Shown here piece by piece: positions 34,520 to 44,163 of a stretch of DNA of 64,000 bases. The notes below the pieces were generated by a model. It saw nothing but the letters and a program-made list of their open reading frames with translations. It had not been told where the DNA came from and searched no databases. This stretch comes from Bacillus sp. FJAT-27445 (GTDB lineage: Bacteria; Bacillota; Bacilli; Bacillales; Cytobacillaceae). The translations under genes were made by a program, and so were the position numbers. The stretch covers positions 57,384-121,383 of the forward strand of contig NZ_LMTI01000006.1 in the NCBI RefSeq assembly GCF_001510665.1, read 5' to 3'. Within the stretch, counting starts at the first letter, position 1, and every line of letters starts with the position of its first letter.

Positions 34520-35515
34520 ATGAATAATAATTCTGTTTGTGTAGTTACAGTAACTTATGGGGAAAGATGGGGGTTGTTGGACAAAATATTAAAAAAATTA
34601 CAAAATAATAATATGGTGAAAAAGGTTGTTGTTGTTGATAATGGTTCAAAAACTGATATAAAAAAAGCTTGCGAATTAAAAGGTTATAAAAAGGTATTGG
34701 TTTTGGAGCTGGGTGAAAACAAAGGTTCTGCATATGGTTTTAAAAAGGGTATTGAAGAAGCCATTATGGTTAAAGAGTGTGAGTTAGTCTGGCTATTAGA
34801 TGATGATAATATGCCTCATGAAAATACACTTGAAGTATTAATTAACAATTACTTAACTCTAAAGAAAAATCATAATATATTTGCACTTGCTTCTCTAAGA
34901 GAAGATCGAAAAGATTATAAGAGTGCAGCGGAAAAAGGTAATACTGCAAACATTTTTCCTAGAAAAAATAGCTTTTATGGCTTTCATATAACAGATATAT
35001 TTAAAAAAACTTTAAGGAAAATTATTAAACTTAAATCTAAACAACCAGTAAAATGTCCTACTCCTATTATTGATGTCCCTTATGCTCCTTATGGTGGCTT
35101 GTTTTTTGAAAAGAGATTAATCAATAAAATTGGATTACCTAATGAGGACTTTTACCTTTACGGTGATGATTACGAGTTTACTTATCGTATTAATAAATTT
35201 GGTGGCAACTTATATTTAGTATCAAACAGTACAATTGAAGATATTGATAAATCTTGGTATCTGGAAAAAAGGGGTAATTTTTTACTTTCATTATTATTCA
35301 ATCCCTCAGATAATAAAATTTATTATAACTTTAGAAACAGAATATTTTTTGAGAAAAAAGACCTGGTAAATAACGGTATAATTTATAATTTGAATAAATT
35401 CACTCTTTTGATAATTTTATGTTTTATTTGTTTATTAACTCTAAATAAAAAAAGATATCTCCTAATTAAAAGAGCAATAAGTGATGGAGAAAAAGGTTTT
35501 TTAGGCAAAATTTGA
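34520..35515 (+). CDS. Family 2 glycosyltransferase
   Basis: This is a 331-residue GT-A enzyme. The nucleotide-binding start is VCVVTVTYGERWGLLDKIL, the metal motif is LLDDDN (about residue 93), and a later FYLYGDDYEFTYRI supplies the acceptor/catalytic region. The DDD motif and layout resemble rhamnosyl- and galactofuranosyl-transferases. A hydrophobic C-terminal segment suggests membrane association. It starts ten bases after the previous gene. It adds one sugar to the lipid-linked repeat unit; the specificity is not known. Confidence 0.88.
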   Translation: MNNNSVCVVTVTYGERWGLLDKILKKLQNNNMVKKVVVVDNGSKTDIKKACELKGYKKVLVLELGENKGSAYGFKKGIEEAIMVKECELVWLLDDDNMPHENTLEVLINNYLTLKKNHNIFALASLREDRKDYKSAAEKGNTANIFPRKNSFYGFHITDIFKKTLRKIIKLKSKQPVKCPTPIIDVPYAPYGGLFFEKRLINKIGLPNEDFYLYGDDYEFTYRINKFGGNLYLVSNSTIEDIDKSWYLEKRGNFLLSLLFNPSDNKIYYNFRNRIFFEKKDLVNNGIIYNLNKFTLLIILCFICLLTLNKKRYLLIKRAISDGEKGFLGKI

Positions 35516-35577
35516 TGATGAATTAGAAATACACAGAACATATACAGACTTTTTAATAACAAGGGGATCCTTGAAAA

Positions 35578-36987
35578 ATGGTTAATAAATTTTATTTAAA
35601 TAAAAACATACTTTTTTTAATAGCTGTTTTTTTAGGTTTTATTGGTGGAATCTTGTCAATAAATAATTTTATTTCTATTTTATTGGCAGCTATTTTTATT
35701 AGCTTTATTGTTATATTTAGATATCCTGTTGTCGGATTTGTAATGTTTTTATTCTCAATCAACTTGATTCCAGGATATATATATGATTCTTATACTGTTT
35801 CCGTAACAAATAATATTAGATTAAATTATTTACCGCTATTATTAGTTCCAATAATCTTTATATTTCTAATTAAGAAAAAAAATGTAGGGATTTTACTCAA
35901 AAACAAAGTAGATCTTTATATGATTATTTTTATATTTCTGCTTTCATTAAATGCTTTGTTTAGTGTAGATACTATAAACTCCATAGAATTAGCTATAAAT
36001 TGGATTTTGGAAATGATTACAGTGTATTTTGGAATAAGAATACTAATTAATGTTAGGAAGGATTTACCGATTATTGCAAATTCAACCATATGGATAAGTT
36101 TAGTAGTTTCCAGTTATGGAATTGCAGAATATGTTATTACAGAAAATCCTTTATTCCACAATTACCTGATAGATATGAATTATTTTGATACATTGTATAC
36201 ACCTGGTCTTTCAGAAAGTTACAGAATTTCTTCATTTATGGGTCATCCAGTAGTACTAGGCTTGTTTTTAGTAATATATATTCCTTTTATTTTGCATAAA
36301 TTAATAAAAACGAAACGAAACTTTAACAGGTGTTTATATGTTTTGGTTTTATTAATTAACCTACTGGCCATATTTTTAACCTATTCAAGATTTTCTTTAT
36401 TTGTGGCCATATTTATTATATGTGTTTTTTTTATTAATAAAAATAAAAAAATTTTAATAGGAATCCTTTGTCTTTTTATATTTGTTTTTTCTTATGTTCC
36501 TGTCGACATAGTTGATAAGGCTTTAGAACGGGTGAGTATTCAAAATATCCTAACATCGGGCTCGTACTTACATCGTTTGTATGCCTATAGTACATCTTTA
36601 AGTGCAATGGTTGATAGACCTATATTAGGATATGGATTAGGTCAATATGCGCATGCCTATGAAGATCATAAACAACCTGGGGATGTCTTTTTTCCAGTAC
36701 CAGATAATACTTATTTACTAATACTGGTTGAATTAGGGATATTTAGTCTTATGTTTTTTGTTGCAATTTGTATTAACGCCATAAAAGCTTTATGGCGTTA
36801 TAACGAGGAAGATGAAGAATACAGTTGGACCCTGTTCTGTGTTTTAATAGCATTTTTAATGAATGGAATATCATTTGATACTTTTAATTTTCCGGGATTA
36901 AGGATTTGGTTTTTTGTAATATTGGCATTGAGTATTAATAATAGTGAATTCAAAAAAAATAAAAGGAAGGTTGTTAATGTTGTATAA
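35578..36987 (+). CDS. Wzy-type O-antigen/capsule polymerase
   Basis: The 469-residue integral membrane protein has about twelve helices and a larger outer loop before the last ones. The conserved ligase/polymerase (Wzy_C) region shows GSYLHRLYAYSTSLSAMVDRP followed by ILGYGLGQYAHAYEDHKQ, typical of polymerases of this superfamily. It links flipped repeat units outside the membrane. It is extremely AT-rich with poly-T/A codons. Its end overlaps the start of the next gene by 11 bases, so translation may be coupled. Confidence 0.88.
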   Translation: MVNKFYLNKNILFLIAVFLGFIGGILSINNFISILLAAIFISFIVIFRYPVVGFVMFLFSINLIPGYIYDSYTVSVTNNIRLNYLPLLLVPIIFIFLIKKKNVGILLKNKVDLYMIIFIFLLSLNALFSVDTINSIELAINWILEMITVYFGIRILINVRKDLPIIANSTIWISLVVSSYGIAEYVITENPLFHNYLIDMNYFDTLYTPGLSESYRISSFMGHPVVLGLFLVIYIPFILHKLIKTKRNFNRCLYVLVLLINLLAIFLTYSRFSLFVAIFIICVFFINKNKKILIGILCLFIFVFSYVPVDIVDKALERVSIQNILTSGSYLHRLYAYSTSLSAMVDRPILGYGLGQYAHAYEDHKQPGDVFFPVPDNTYLLILVELGIFSLMFFVAICINAIKALWRYNEEDEEYSWTLFCVLIAFLMNGISFDTFNFPGLRIWFFVILALSINNSEFKKNKRKVVNVV

Positions 36988-37993
36988 CCCTAAAGTCAGT
37001 ATAATAACCCCTACGTATAATCAAGAAAAGCTTATTGGTGATTGTATTAAAAGCGTAATAAATCAAACTTATATTTATTGGGAAATGATTATTATAGATG
37101 ATGGTTCTACAGATAATACTAAGGGTGTAATTGAACAATATTTGTATGATCCTAGAATAAAATATATTTATCAAGATAATAAAGGTCCAAATTTCTTAGC
37201 TGAAAATTATAATAAAGCCTTAAATTGTGCTAGCGGAGAATTAATTGCCATTCTTGAAGGAGATGATTATTGGCCAAAAGAAAAACTTGAGAAGCAGGTT
37301 CCAGCTTTTCAAAATAACGAAATTGTCTTAAGTTATGGTGATTATATTATTACTGATATAAAAGGAAAATTAGAACTGCCACACAGATTAGGCCATTTAC
37401 CAGAAAACATTCGTCACAATACCCCTGTAGGAACAGCCTCTTTGTTTATGTTAAGAGGCGAAGGTGCAACATTTACTTATCCCGTAACAGTTGTTATTCG
37501 AAAGGAAACATTACTGGAAATAGGTGGTTTCCTTCAGTGTACTTATGCCCCACTCGTCGATTACTCAACATTTTTGCATTTGGGTTTAAAAGGAAAGTTT
37601 CATTATGCAGAGGGCGTAGTTGGTTTTTGGAGAAGGCGTATTACTTCTATTACAAGTACAAAACGCTTATTTATTTACGAAGGAGTAAGACGTTATGGAA
37701 AAGAATTTTTTGATTTAAATAAAGAACTTTCCTTATTCAAGAACAGTAATTGGAATGATATTGAAAAATCCTGGAAGAAAGGGATTAATAGAGCTTATAT
37801 TGAAAAGGGAAGAATGGAATTGTTAAAAGGTGATTGGGATTCCGCAAGAAAAAGTTTTACAAAATTATTAAATTCTCCAAGGACCTTTTTAAAAGGAATA
37901 ATAGGTATTATAGCCGCCATATTAAAAAAAGACGTTGAACGGATTTTTAAAATGAAGAATGGTTATAGTCTACTTGATTTTAAAGAAGATTAA
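36977..37993 (+). CDS. Family 2 glycosyltransferase
   Basis: This is a 338-residue GT-A transferase. The start VSIITPTYNQEKLIGDCIKS and the metal region AILEGDDYWPKEKL (here E-x-D-D) are diagnostic of GT2 enzymes. A C-terminal helical extension contains a short TPR-like segment (AYIEKGRMELLKGDWDSARK). ATG 36977 has AAGGAAGG six bases upstream and lies within the end of wzy; GTG 36944 is upstream but without a site. The flippase gene starts 8 bases after its stop. Confidence 0.88.
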   Translation: MLYNPKVSIITPTYNQEKLIGDCIKSVINQTYIYWEMIIIDDGSTDNTKGVIEQYLYDPRIKYIYQDNKGPNFLAENYNKALNCASGELIAILEGDDYWPKEKLEKQVPAFQNNEIVLSYGDYIITDIKGKLELPHRLGHLPENIRHNTPVGTASLFMLRGEGATFTYPVTVVIRKETLLEIGGFLQCTYAPLVDYSTFLHLGLKGKFHYAEGVVGFWRRRITSITSTKRLFIYEGVRRYGKEFFDLNKELSLFKNSNWNDIEKSWKKGINRAYIEKGRMELLKGDWDSARKSFTKLLNSPRTFLKGIIGIIAAILKKDVERIFKMKNGYSLLDFKED

Positions 37994-38001
37994 GGTGAAA
38001 A

Positions 38002-39408
38002 ATGATTAAATTCATTAATAATTCAATATGGCTGTTTTTTTCTCAAACAATAGTGAAAATTTCAGCATTTGCTTATGGTATCTACTTAGCTAGAGAACTG
38101 AGTATTGAGGATTTTGGAAGATATGCTTTAGCGGTAACTGTATTTTCAATTTTAAACTTAATAATTGATTGTGGAATGTCAGTGTTTACCGTAAGAGAAG
38201 TTTCTAAAAGACCAGAATTAGCAAAATCTTTATATAATCAAACATTAAAAATTAGGCTATTTTTAGCTGTATTTATTATTGTGTTAGAAGCTTTGACTTA
38301 TTTCATCTTCTTTCGGGGGATGGAGAAATATTGGTATATTTTGTTGTACTCTATGTGTCTAATACCATCCGCTTTTAGCCTTACTTCTGCCTCTATATTT
38401 AATTCGTTTCAAAAAATGGGGAACGTAGCTAGAATTACTTCCCTAGTAAGTATAATTGAGGTCGGAGTTGGGATTTTTCTCCTGAAAAAAGGTTATGGAA
38501 TATCCATTGTAATTATGATTTCGTTTTTATCTTTAGTAATTCAGGCTTTATACTTAAGGATTAAAGTAACGAAATTTTTCCCTGAAGATGAGGTAAAAGA
38601 ACCAAAAAAATGGTACTTTCTATTGCGTAGTAGCCTCCCTTTAATGTCATTATTTGTAATAAATATATTGTATTTTAAAGTGGATATATTAATGATCTCC
38701 TTTTATAAAGATGAATCAGCAGTTGGGCTATATAATGCAGTCTACAAAATAATTAATGCATTAATAATAATACCTCAAGTACTAAGTAATTCTTTTTTTC
38801 CTTACATTACGTCATTAATTAATAAAAATCCAGACGAATACAAAAGAGCCGTGATAACTTGTTTAAGAATCGTGGTACTGATTGTACTTCCTGTATCAGT
38901 GGGTATTCTTTTTGAGTCGCAAAAAATTGTATATTTACTTTTTGGTGAGAAATTTGCTCCTGCTACGAATACCCTAGTTTTATTAGGAGTAGGAATGGTT
39001 TTTTTATCAATTAATACAATTATTGGTACTATATTATTGTCTCGGAATTCAAATAGCATAATGATAAAAATTTCAATAATTTCCCTCATCTTAAATGTAT
39101 TATTAAATGCTAGTTTAATACCTAAATTAGCTATTGAAGGAGCTGCCATTGCAACTTTAACAACGGAAATTTTAAGTACTTTCCTATTTTTATATTTATT
39201 AAGAGATTTAAAAATTAAATGGATATTTGAGTTCAAATCGTTATTAATTTCATCGGTGGTATTAGGATTGTTTTTAGTATTTGTAAAATTGCAATCTTTA
39301 ATATATACCATTGTAATTTCAGCGATTCTTTATGTAGTAACTTTACAAATACTTGGTGAGACCAAGTCGATAATTAATTTTATTTCAAAAAAGGGAAAAA
39401 CTACTTGA
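38002..39408 (+). CDS. Wzx-type lipid-linked oligosaccharide flippase
   Basis: The 468-residue membrane protein has about twelve to fourteen helices in the MOP/MATE-like polysaccharide exporter fold. The opening NNSIWLFFSQTIVKISAFAYGIYLARELS and the middle LMSLFVINILYFKVDILMISFYK are typical of Wzx/RfbX proteins. It moves the undecaprenyl-PP repeat unit to the outer face, where the Wzy polymerase two genes upstream would act. It is AT-rich like its neighbours. It follows the GT2 gene by 8 bases. Confidence 0.92.
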   Translation: MIKFINNSIWLFFSQTIVKISAFAYGIYLARELSIEDFGRYALAVTVFSILNLIIDCGMSVFTVREVSKRPELAKSLYNQTLKIRLFLAVFIIVLEALTYFIFFRGMEKYWYILLYSMCLIPSAFSLTSASIFNSFQKMGNVARITSLVSIIEVGVGIFLLKKGYGISIVIMISFLSLVIQALYLRIKVTKFFPEDEVKEPKKWYFLLRSSLPLMSLFVINILYFKVDILMISFYKDESAVGLYNAVYKIINALIIIPQVLSNSFFPYITSLINKNPDEYKRAVITCLRIVVLIVLPVSVGILFESQKIVYLLFGEKFAPATNTLVLLGVGMVFLSINTIIGTILLSRNSNSIMIKISIISLILNVLLNASLIPKLAIEGAAIATLTTEILSTFLFLYLLRDLKIKWIFEFKSLLISSVVLGLFLVFVKLQSLIYTIVISAILYVVTLQILGETKSIINFISKKGKTT

Positions 39409-39451
39409 TATAAGAGTTAATGATACATTTTATTTAAGGAAGTGGAAATAC

Positions 39452-40606
39452 TTGAAAAATATCTTCATCATAGGATCAAAAGGAATTCCTGCAAAATATG
39501 GAGGTTTTGAAACTTTTGTAGATTTCCTAACAAATAAAAAGATAAATAAAGAAATAATGTATCATGTTTCGTGTTTAGGATCTAGTAGAAATGTTTACTA
39601 TCATAATAATGCTCGCTGCTTTACAGTAAAAGTGCCTAAACTAGGAAGTGCAAGTGCGGTTTTGTATGATTTATTAAGCTTAATAGAATGTATGAATTAT
39701 ATAAAAAAAAATAAATTGAAGGACTGTATTATCTATATATTAGCATGTAGAATAGGACCTTTTTTCTTCTGCTTCACCCATCAATTGAAAAAATTAGGGA
39801 TAAAAGTATATGTTAACCCGGATGGTCAGGAGTGGAATAGAAGTAAGTGGAATAAAATGATTAAGTTGTATTGGAAGATATCAGAAAAACTTATGATTAA
39901 GTATGCGGATTTGATTATATGTGATTCAAAGGGAATTGAAACACATATTAAAAAAAAATATAAAATATACAACCCTAAAACCAAGTATATTGCATATGGA
40001 GCAGAATTGGAAAAATCTCCTTTGACAGATAATAATCCAAAGGTAGTAGAGTGGTACCAAAAACATAAAATTTATTTTAATAATTACTATTTAATTGTAG
40101 GAAGGTTTGTACCGGAAAATAACTATGAGTTAATAATAAATGAATTCATCAAATCTAAATCTACCAAAGACTTGGTGATAATTTCAAATATAGAAGAAAA
40201 TAAATTTTATAGTGAACTAGTTTCTCGTACAAAATTTATAAATGATAAAAGAATTAAATTTGTGGGAACTGTTTACGATAAAGAACTAATTAAAAAGATA
40301 CGAGAAAAAGCATATTGCTATCTTCATGGCCATGAGGTAGGGGGTACTAACCCATCGTTGTTAGAGGCACTGGCTTCAACAAATTTCAACTTGTTATTAA
40401 ACGTTATTTTTAATAAAGAGGTGGGCAAAGAAGGAGCACTTTATTTCACAAAAGAAGAAGGCTCCTTAGCAAACCTAATAAATACTATTGAAAATTTTTC
40501 TACAAGAAAATTTATTAACATTGGAAACAAGGCAAAAAATAGGATAAAACAAAATTATTCTTGGGGGAAAATTATCAAAGATTATGAAAATCTTTTTATG
40601 AGATAA
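39452..40606 (+). CDS. DUF1972-type rhamnosyltransferase-like glycosyltransferase
   Basis: This is a 384-residue GT-B enzyme. The N-terminal motif IIGSKGIPAKYGGFETFVDFL is the hallmark of the DUF1972 group (Cps2T/RgpA-like beta-1,4-rhamnosyltransferases). A later IVGRFVPENNYELI and HGHEVGGTNPSLLEALA form the C-terminal nucleotide-sugar site. The TTG start follows AAGGAAG. It is directly followed by the dTDP-rhamnose synthesis genes, which supports rhamnose as donor; the acceptor is unknown. Confidence 0.88.
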   Translation: MKNIFIIGSKGIPAKYGGFETFVDFLTNKKINKEIMYHVSCLGSSRNVYYHNNARCFTVKVPKLGSASAVLYDLLSLIECMNYIKKNKLKDCIIYILACRIGPFFFCFTHQLKKLGIKVYVNPDGQEWNRSKWNKMIKLYWKISEKLMIKYADLIICDSKGIETHIKKKYKIYNPKTKYIAYGAELEKSPLTDNNPKVVEWYQKHKIYFNNYYLIVGRFVPENNYELIINEFIKSKSTKDLVIISNIEENKFYSELVSRTKFINDKRIKFVGTVYDKELIKKIREKAYCYLHGHEVGGTNPSLLEALASTNFNLLLNVIFNKEVGKEGALYFTKEEGSLANLINTIENFSTRKFINIGNKAKNRIKQNYSWGKIIKDYENLFMR

Positions 40607-40654
40607 ATTTACAACGTTATGTAAAGGCAATAAAATAATAGGGAGGTTTTAATA

Positions 40655-41533
40655 TTGAGAGGAATAGTTCTAGCAGGCGGTAGTGGGACCAGACTTTACC
40701 CCCTTACTATGGTCACGAGCAAACAATTATTACCTGTTTATGATAAGCCGATGATATATTATCCACTATCAACTTTAATGCTAGCAGGTATTAGAGAAAT
40801 CTTAATTATTTCTACACCAGAGGATACTCCTCGATTTAAATCATTATTTGGAGATGGCTCACAATTTGGTATAAAACTTGAATATAAAATTCAGCAAAGC
40901 CCGGACGGTTTAGCCCAGGCTTTTTTAATTGGCGAAGAATTTATAGGTAATGATTCTGTGGCCATGATTTTGGGGGATAACATTTACTATGGAAGTGGAA
41001 TGAGAAAAATCCTTCAACGAGCAGCACAGAAAGAAAACGGTGCTACAGTTTTTGGATATCATGTTCAAGATCCAGAGCGCTTTGGGGTTGTTGAATTTGA
41101 TGAAACAGGAAAGGTTCTGAGTGTGGAGGAAAAACCCGAAATTCCAAAATCTAATTATGCAATTACTGGTTTATACTTTTATGATAGTAAGATTGTGGAG
41201 ATAGCGAAATCTATTAAACCTTCTACACGAGGAGAGCTAGAAATCACTTCAATTAATGAAGCCTATTTACAATTGGGGGAACTAGAAGTTGAATTACTAG
41301 GTAGAGGGTTTACATGGTTAGATACAGGTACCCATCATAGTTTGGTCGAAGCAACTAATTTTGTAAAAACAGTTGAAGAGCATCAGGGAGTAAAAATAGC
41401 TGCACTTGAAGAAATAGCATATATTAATGGATGGATTGGGCTTAATGATATACTTGTGTCTGGCGAAAAATTTGCAAAAACAGGATATGGTCAATATTTA
41501 TTAAAGGTAGCAAATGGAGATATAAAGTATTAA
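40655..41533 (+). CDS. rfbA: Glucose-1-phosphate thymidylyltransferase
   Basis: The 292-residue enzyme makes dTDP-glucose from glucose-1-phosphate and dTTP, the first step to dTDP-L-rhamnose. The N-terminal nucleotide site is [42 protein letters not shown] and [12 protein letters not shown] are all intact. The length matches RmlA. The TTG start follows GGGAGG. It heads the contiguous rfbACDB block. Base composition becomes less AT-extreme from here on than in the preceding transferase genes. Confidence 0.96.
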   Translation: MRGIVLAGGSGTRLYPLTMVTSKQLLPVYDKPMIYYPLSTLMLAGIREILIISTPEDTPRFKSLFGDGSQFGIKLEYKIQQSPDGLAQAFLIGEEFIGNDSVAMILGDNIYYGSGMRKILQRAAQKENGATVFGYHVQDPERFGVVEFDETGKVLSVEEKPEIPKSNYAITGLYFYDSKIVEIAKSIKPSTRGELEITSINEAYLQLGELEVELLGRGFTWLDTGTHHSLVEATNFVKTVEEHQGVKIAALEEIAYINGWIGLNDILVSGEKFAKTGYGQYLLKVANGDIKY

Positions 41534-41547
41534 TTGGGGGATTAGAG

Positions 41548-42108
41548 ATGAAAGTAACAAATACTTCTTTAACTGGAGTAAAGGTAGTTGAACCTTCTGT
41601 TTTCGGAGATCATCGTGGCTGGTTTATGGAAACGTTCAATAATGAAAAATTTAAAGAGGTTGGTATCAATATAAAATTTATTCAGGATAATCAATCGTAT
41701 TCTGCTGCAAAAGGGACTTTAAGAGGATTGCATTACCAACTAAATCCTAAAGCTCAAACAAAACTTGTTAGATGTATAAGAGGTTCTATTTTTGACGTTG
41801 CGGTTGATATTAGGAAAGGTAGCCCCTCATTTGGAAAATGGTTCGGACTAGAATTGAGCGCAGAAAATAAAAAACAATTACTAGTACCCAAAGGTTTTGC
41901 CCATGGTTTCATTACCCTGGCTGATGATGTTGAGGTTCAATATAAGGTAGACGAGGTATACGCTCCAGAGTGTGACCGAGGTATTATTTGGAATGATTCA
42001 ACTATTGGAATCGAGTGGCCGACAGAAATTACTCCGATCCTGTCAGCGAAAGATGAAAATGCTCTAACCCTCAAACAAGCCGCAAATAATTTTACCTATG
42101 GAGAGTAG
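41548..42108 (+). CDS. rfbC: dTDP-4-dehydrorhamnose 3,5-epimerase
   Basis: This is a 186-residue cupin-fold enzyme. Signatures are FGDHRGWFMETF, FIQDNQSYS, LRGLHYQ with the catalytic histidine, FDVAVDIRKGSPSFGKW and LLVPKGFAHGF. It is full length compared with RmlC. It catalyses the third step of dTDP-rhamnose synthesis. It starts 14 bases after rfbA and ends 3 bases before rfbD, so the genes are tightly coupled. Confidence 0.96.
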   Translation: MKVTNTSLTGVKVVEPSVFGDHRGWFMETFNNEKFKEVGINIKFIQDNQSYSAAKGTLRGLHYQLNPKAQTKLVRCIRGSIFDVAVDIRKGSPSFGKWFGLELSAENKKQLLVPKGFAHGFITLADDVEVQYKVDEVYAPECDRGIIWNDSTIGIEWPTEITPILSAKDENALTLKQAANNFTYGE

Positions 42109-42111
42109 TAA

Positions 42112-42966
42112 ATGAAGATTTTAGTAACGGGTTATACAGGACAATTAGGATATGATGTTGTACGTGAAGGCCTTAATCGAGGGCTGGATATGATTGGTGT
42201 AGGCTCAAGGGATTTAGATATAACTGATTGCAAGGCTGTGGAACGGTACATTGAACAAGTCAAACCCAATGCAATTATCCACTGTGCTGCTTATACTGCC
42301 GTAGATAAAGCGGAGGATGACAGGGAAAATTGTTGGAATGTGAACGTTAATGGTACAAAGAATCTTTCCCAAGCTGCCAAAAATTCAGATGCAAAGTTTA
42401 TATATATTAGTACAGATTATGTTTTTAATGGTAAAGGAGAAGAACCTTTTACAGAATCTAATCAACCATATCCCACTGGATTTTATGGACTGACTAAATA
42501 TGAGGGTGAAAAAATTGTACAGTCTCTTTTATCAGAATGGTTTATTGTAAGGGTCTCCTGGGTTTATGGCTTAAATGGAAATAATTTTGTTAAAACAATG
42601 CTAAGGATAGCAGAATCAAGGAAGGAAATAAATGTCGTTGGAGATCAAATAGGTTCACCTACTTATACTATTGATTTATCAAGGTTATTAATTGATATGA
42701 TTCAAACCAATAAGTTTGGAGTATACCATGCTTCAAATGAAGGATTCTGCAATTGGGCAGAATTCGCCAAGGAAATTTTCCGTCAAACCGGATTACAAGT
42801 TAAAGTTAATTCTATTTCAACTGAAGAATATCCTACTAGGGCAGTCAGGCCTAAAAATTCTAGAATGTCCAAATTGAAAATTATTGAAAATGGATTTAAG
42901 CCATTGCCAAGGTGGCAGGACTCTCTAAATCATTATTTAAAGCAATTATTAAACGAGGTGAAATGA
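42112..42966 (+). CDS. rfbD: dTDP-4-dehydrorhamnose reductase
   Basis: This is a 284-residue short-chain reductase. The NADPH motif is VTGYTGQLGYDVV, the catalytic YxxxK is in FYGLTKYEGEK, and IHCAAYTAVDKAEDD and the terminal PRNSRMSK-like segment (RPKNSRMSKLKI) are typical of RmlD. It catalyses the last step to dTDP-L-rhamnose. It lies between rfbC and rfbB with gaps of only a few bases. Confidence 0.96.
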   Translation: MKILVTGYTGQLGYDVVREGLNRGLDMIGVGSRDLDITDCKAVERYIEQVKPNAIIHCAAYTAVDKAEDDRENCWNVNVNGTKNLSQAAKNSDAKFIYISTDYVFNGKGEEPFTESNQPYPTGFYGLTKYEGEKIVQSLLSEWFIVRVSWVYGLNGNNFVKTMLRIAESRKEINVVGDQIGSPTYTIDLSRLLIDMIQTNKFGVYHASNEGFCNWAEFAKEIFRQTGLQVKVNSISTEEYPTRAVRPKNSRMSKLKIIENGFKPLPRWQDSLNHYLKQLLNEVK

Positions 42967-42970
42967 AGTA

Positions 42971-44002
42971 ATGGCAAAAAAGAAAATATTAGTTACCGGT
43001 GGTGCTGGGTTTATTGGAGGTAACTTTGTACAATATATGGTTAATAAATATCCTGAGTATGATATTTATAATCTTGATTTATTAACTTATGCAGGCGATT
43101 TAGCAAAGCATAAAGATATCGAGAATAAAGAAAATTATCATTTTGTAAAAGCTGATATTGCAGACAGACAGACAATCATGGCTCTATTTGAAAAAGAGAA
43201 GTTTGACTATGTTGCTCACTTCGCTGCTGAAAGCCATGTCGATAGATCAATAATTGATCCGGGAATTTTCGTCAAAACGAATGTACTTGGAACCCAAGTA
43301 TTGCTAGATGCAGCAAAACTCATCGATGTAACTAAATTTATCCATGTTTCAACCGATGAAGTATATGGTGAACTTGATTTTGATCCAACAACTTACTTTA
43401 CTGAAGAAACTCCACTACAACCAAACAGTCCTTACAGTGCAAGTAAAGCATCATCAGATTTTTTGGTGAGAGCTTATCATGAAACATTCAACTTGCCAAT
43501 TAACATTACCCGTTGCTCTAATAACTATGGCCCATTCCACTTCCCGGAAAAGTTGATACCATTAACGATATCTCGTGTTTTAAATGATGAAAAAGTTCCA
43601 GTTTACGGTGATGGCAAGAACATTCGTGATTGGCTCCATGTGATTGATCACTGTGCTGCGATTGACATTGTTTTACACGAAGGGGCAAATGGAGAAGTTT
43701 ATAATGTAGGCGGTAAAAACGAAAGGACAAATTTGGAAGTAGTTAAAACTATTATTAATGCTCTTGGCAAGACAGAAGATTTAATTGAATTTGTTAATGA
43801 CAGATTAGGTCACGATAAGAGATATGCAATAGATCCCACTAAATTAGAGAATTTAGGTTGGAAACCAACTTTTAATTTTGAAACCGGAATTACTCAAACT
43901 ATTAATTGGTATATACGTAATAAGTGGTGGTGGGAGCAGATTATTAGTGGAGAATATCAAAAATATTTTGAAAAACAATATACCTTAAGTAATTCCTATT
44001 AA
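42971..44002 (+). CDS. rfbB: dTDP-glucose 4,6-dehydratase
   Basis: This is a 343-residue extended SDR enzyme. The NAD motif is VTGGAGFIGGNFVQYM, catalytic YSASK appears in NSPYSASKASSDF, and VHFAAESHVDRS-type and NNYGPFHFPEKLIP segments are conserved. It makes dTDP-4-keto-6-deoxyglucose, the second step. The gene order rfbA-rfbC-rfbD-rfbB does not follow pathway order but is common. ATG follows GAGGTGAAATG. A 160-base gap separates it from ugd. Confidence 0.96.
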   Translation: MAKKKILVTGGAGFIGGNFVQYMVNKYPEYDIYNLDLLTYAGDLAKHKDIENKENYHFVKADIADRQTIMALFEKEKFDYVAHFAAESHVDRSIIDPGIFVKTNVLGTQVLLDAAKLIDVTKFIHVSTDEVYGELDFDPTTYFTEETPLQPNSPYSASKASSDFLVRAYHETFNLPINITRCSNNYGPFHFPEKLIPLTISRVLNDEKVPVYGDGKNIRDWLHVIDHCAAIDIVLHEGANGEVYNVGGKNERTNLEVVKTIINALGKTEDLIEFVNDRLGHDKRYAIDPTKLENLGWKPTFNFETGITQTINWYIRNKWWWEQIISGEYQKYFEKQYTLSNSY

Positions 44003-44163
44003 CCCCTACAAATAAATGATATATGAATACAGTGTTTTATATTGAATAGCTATTTATACTAATGGACTTCATATATTTAGAGGTAAATAGTTAAAATATA
44101 AACAAAGTCAATTTGAATGATTTATTTTTTTAAAACTGATAATGGGTTGAGGGTGGAAAAATT

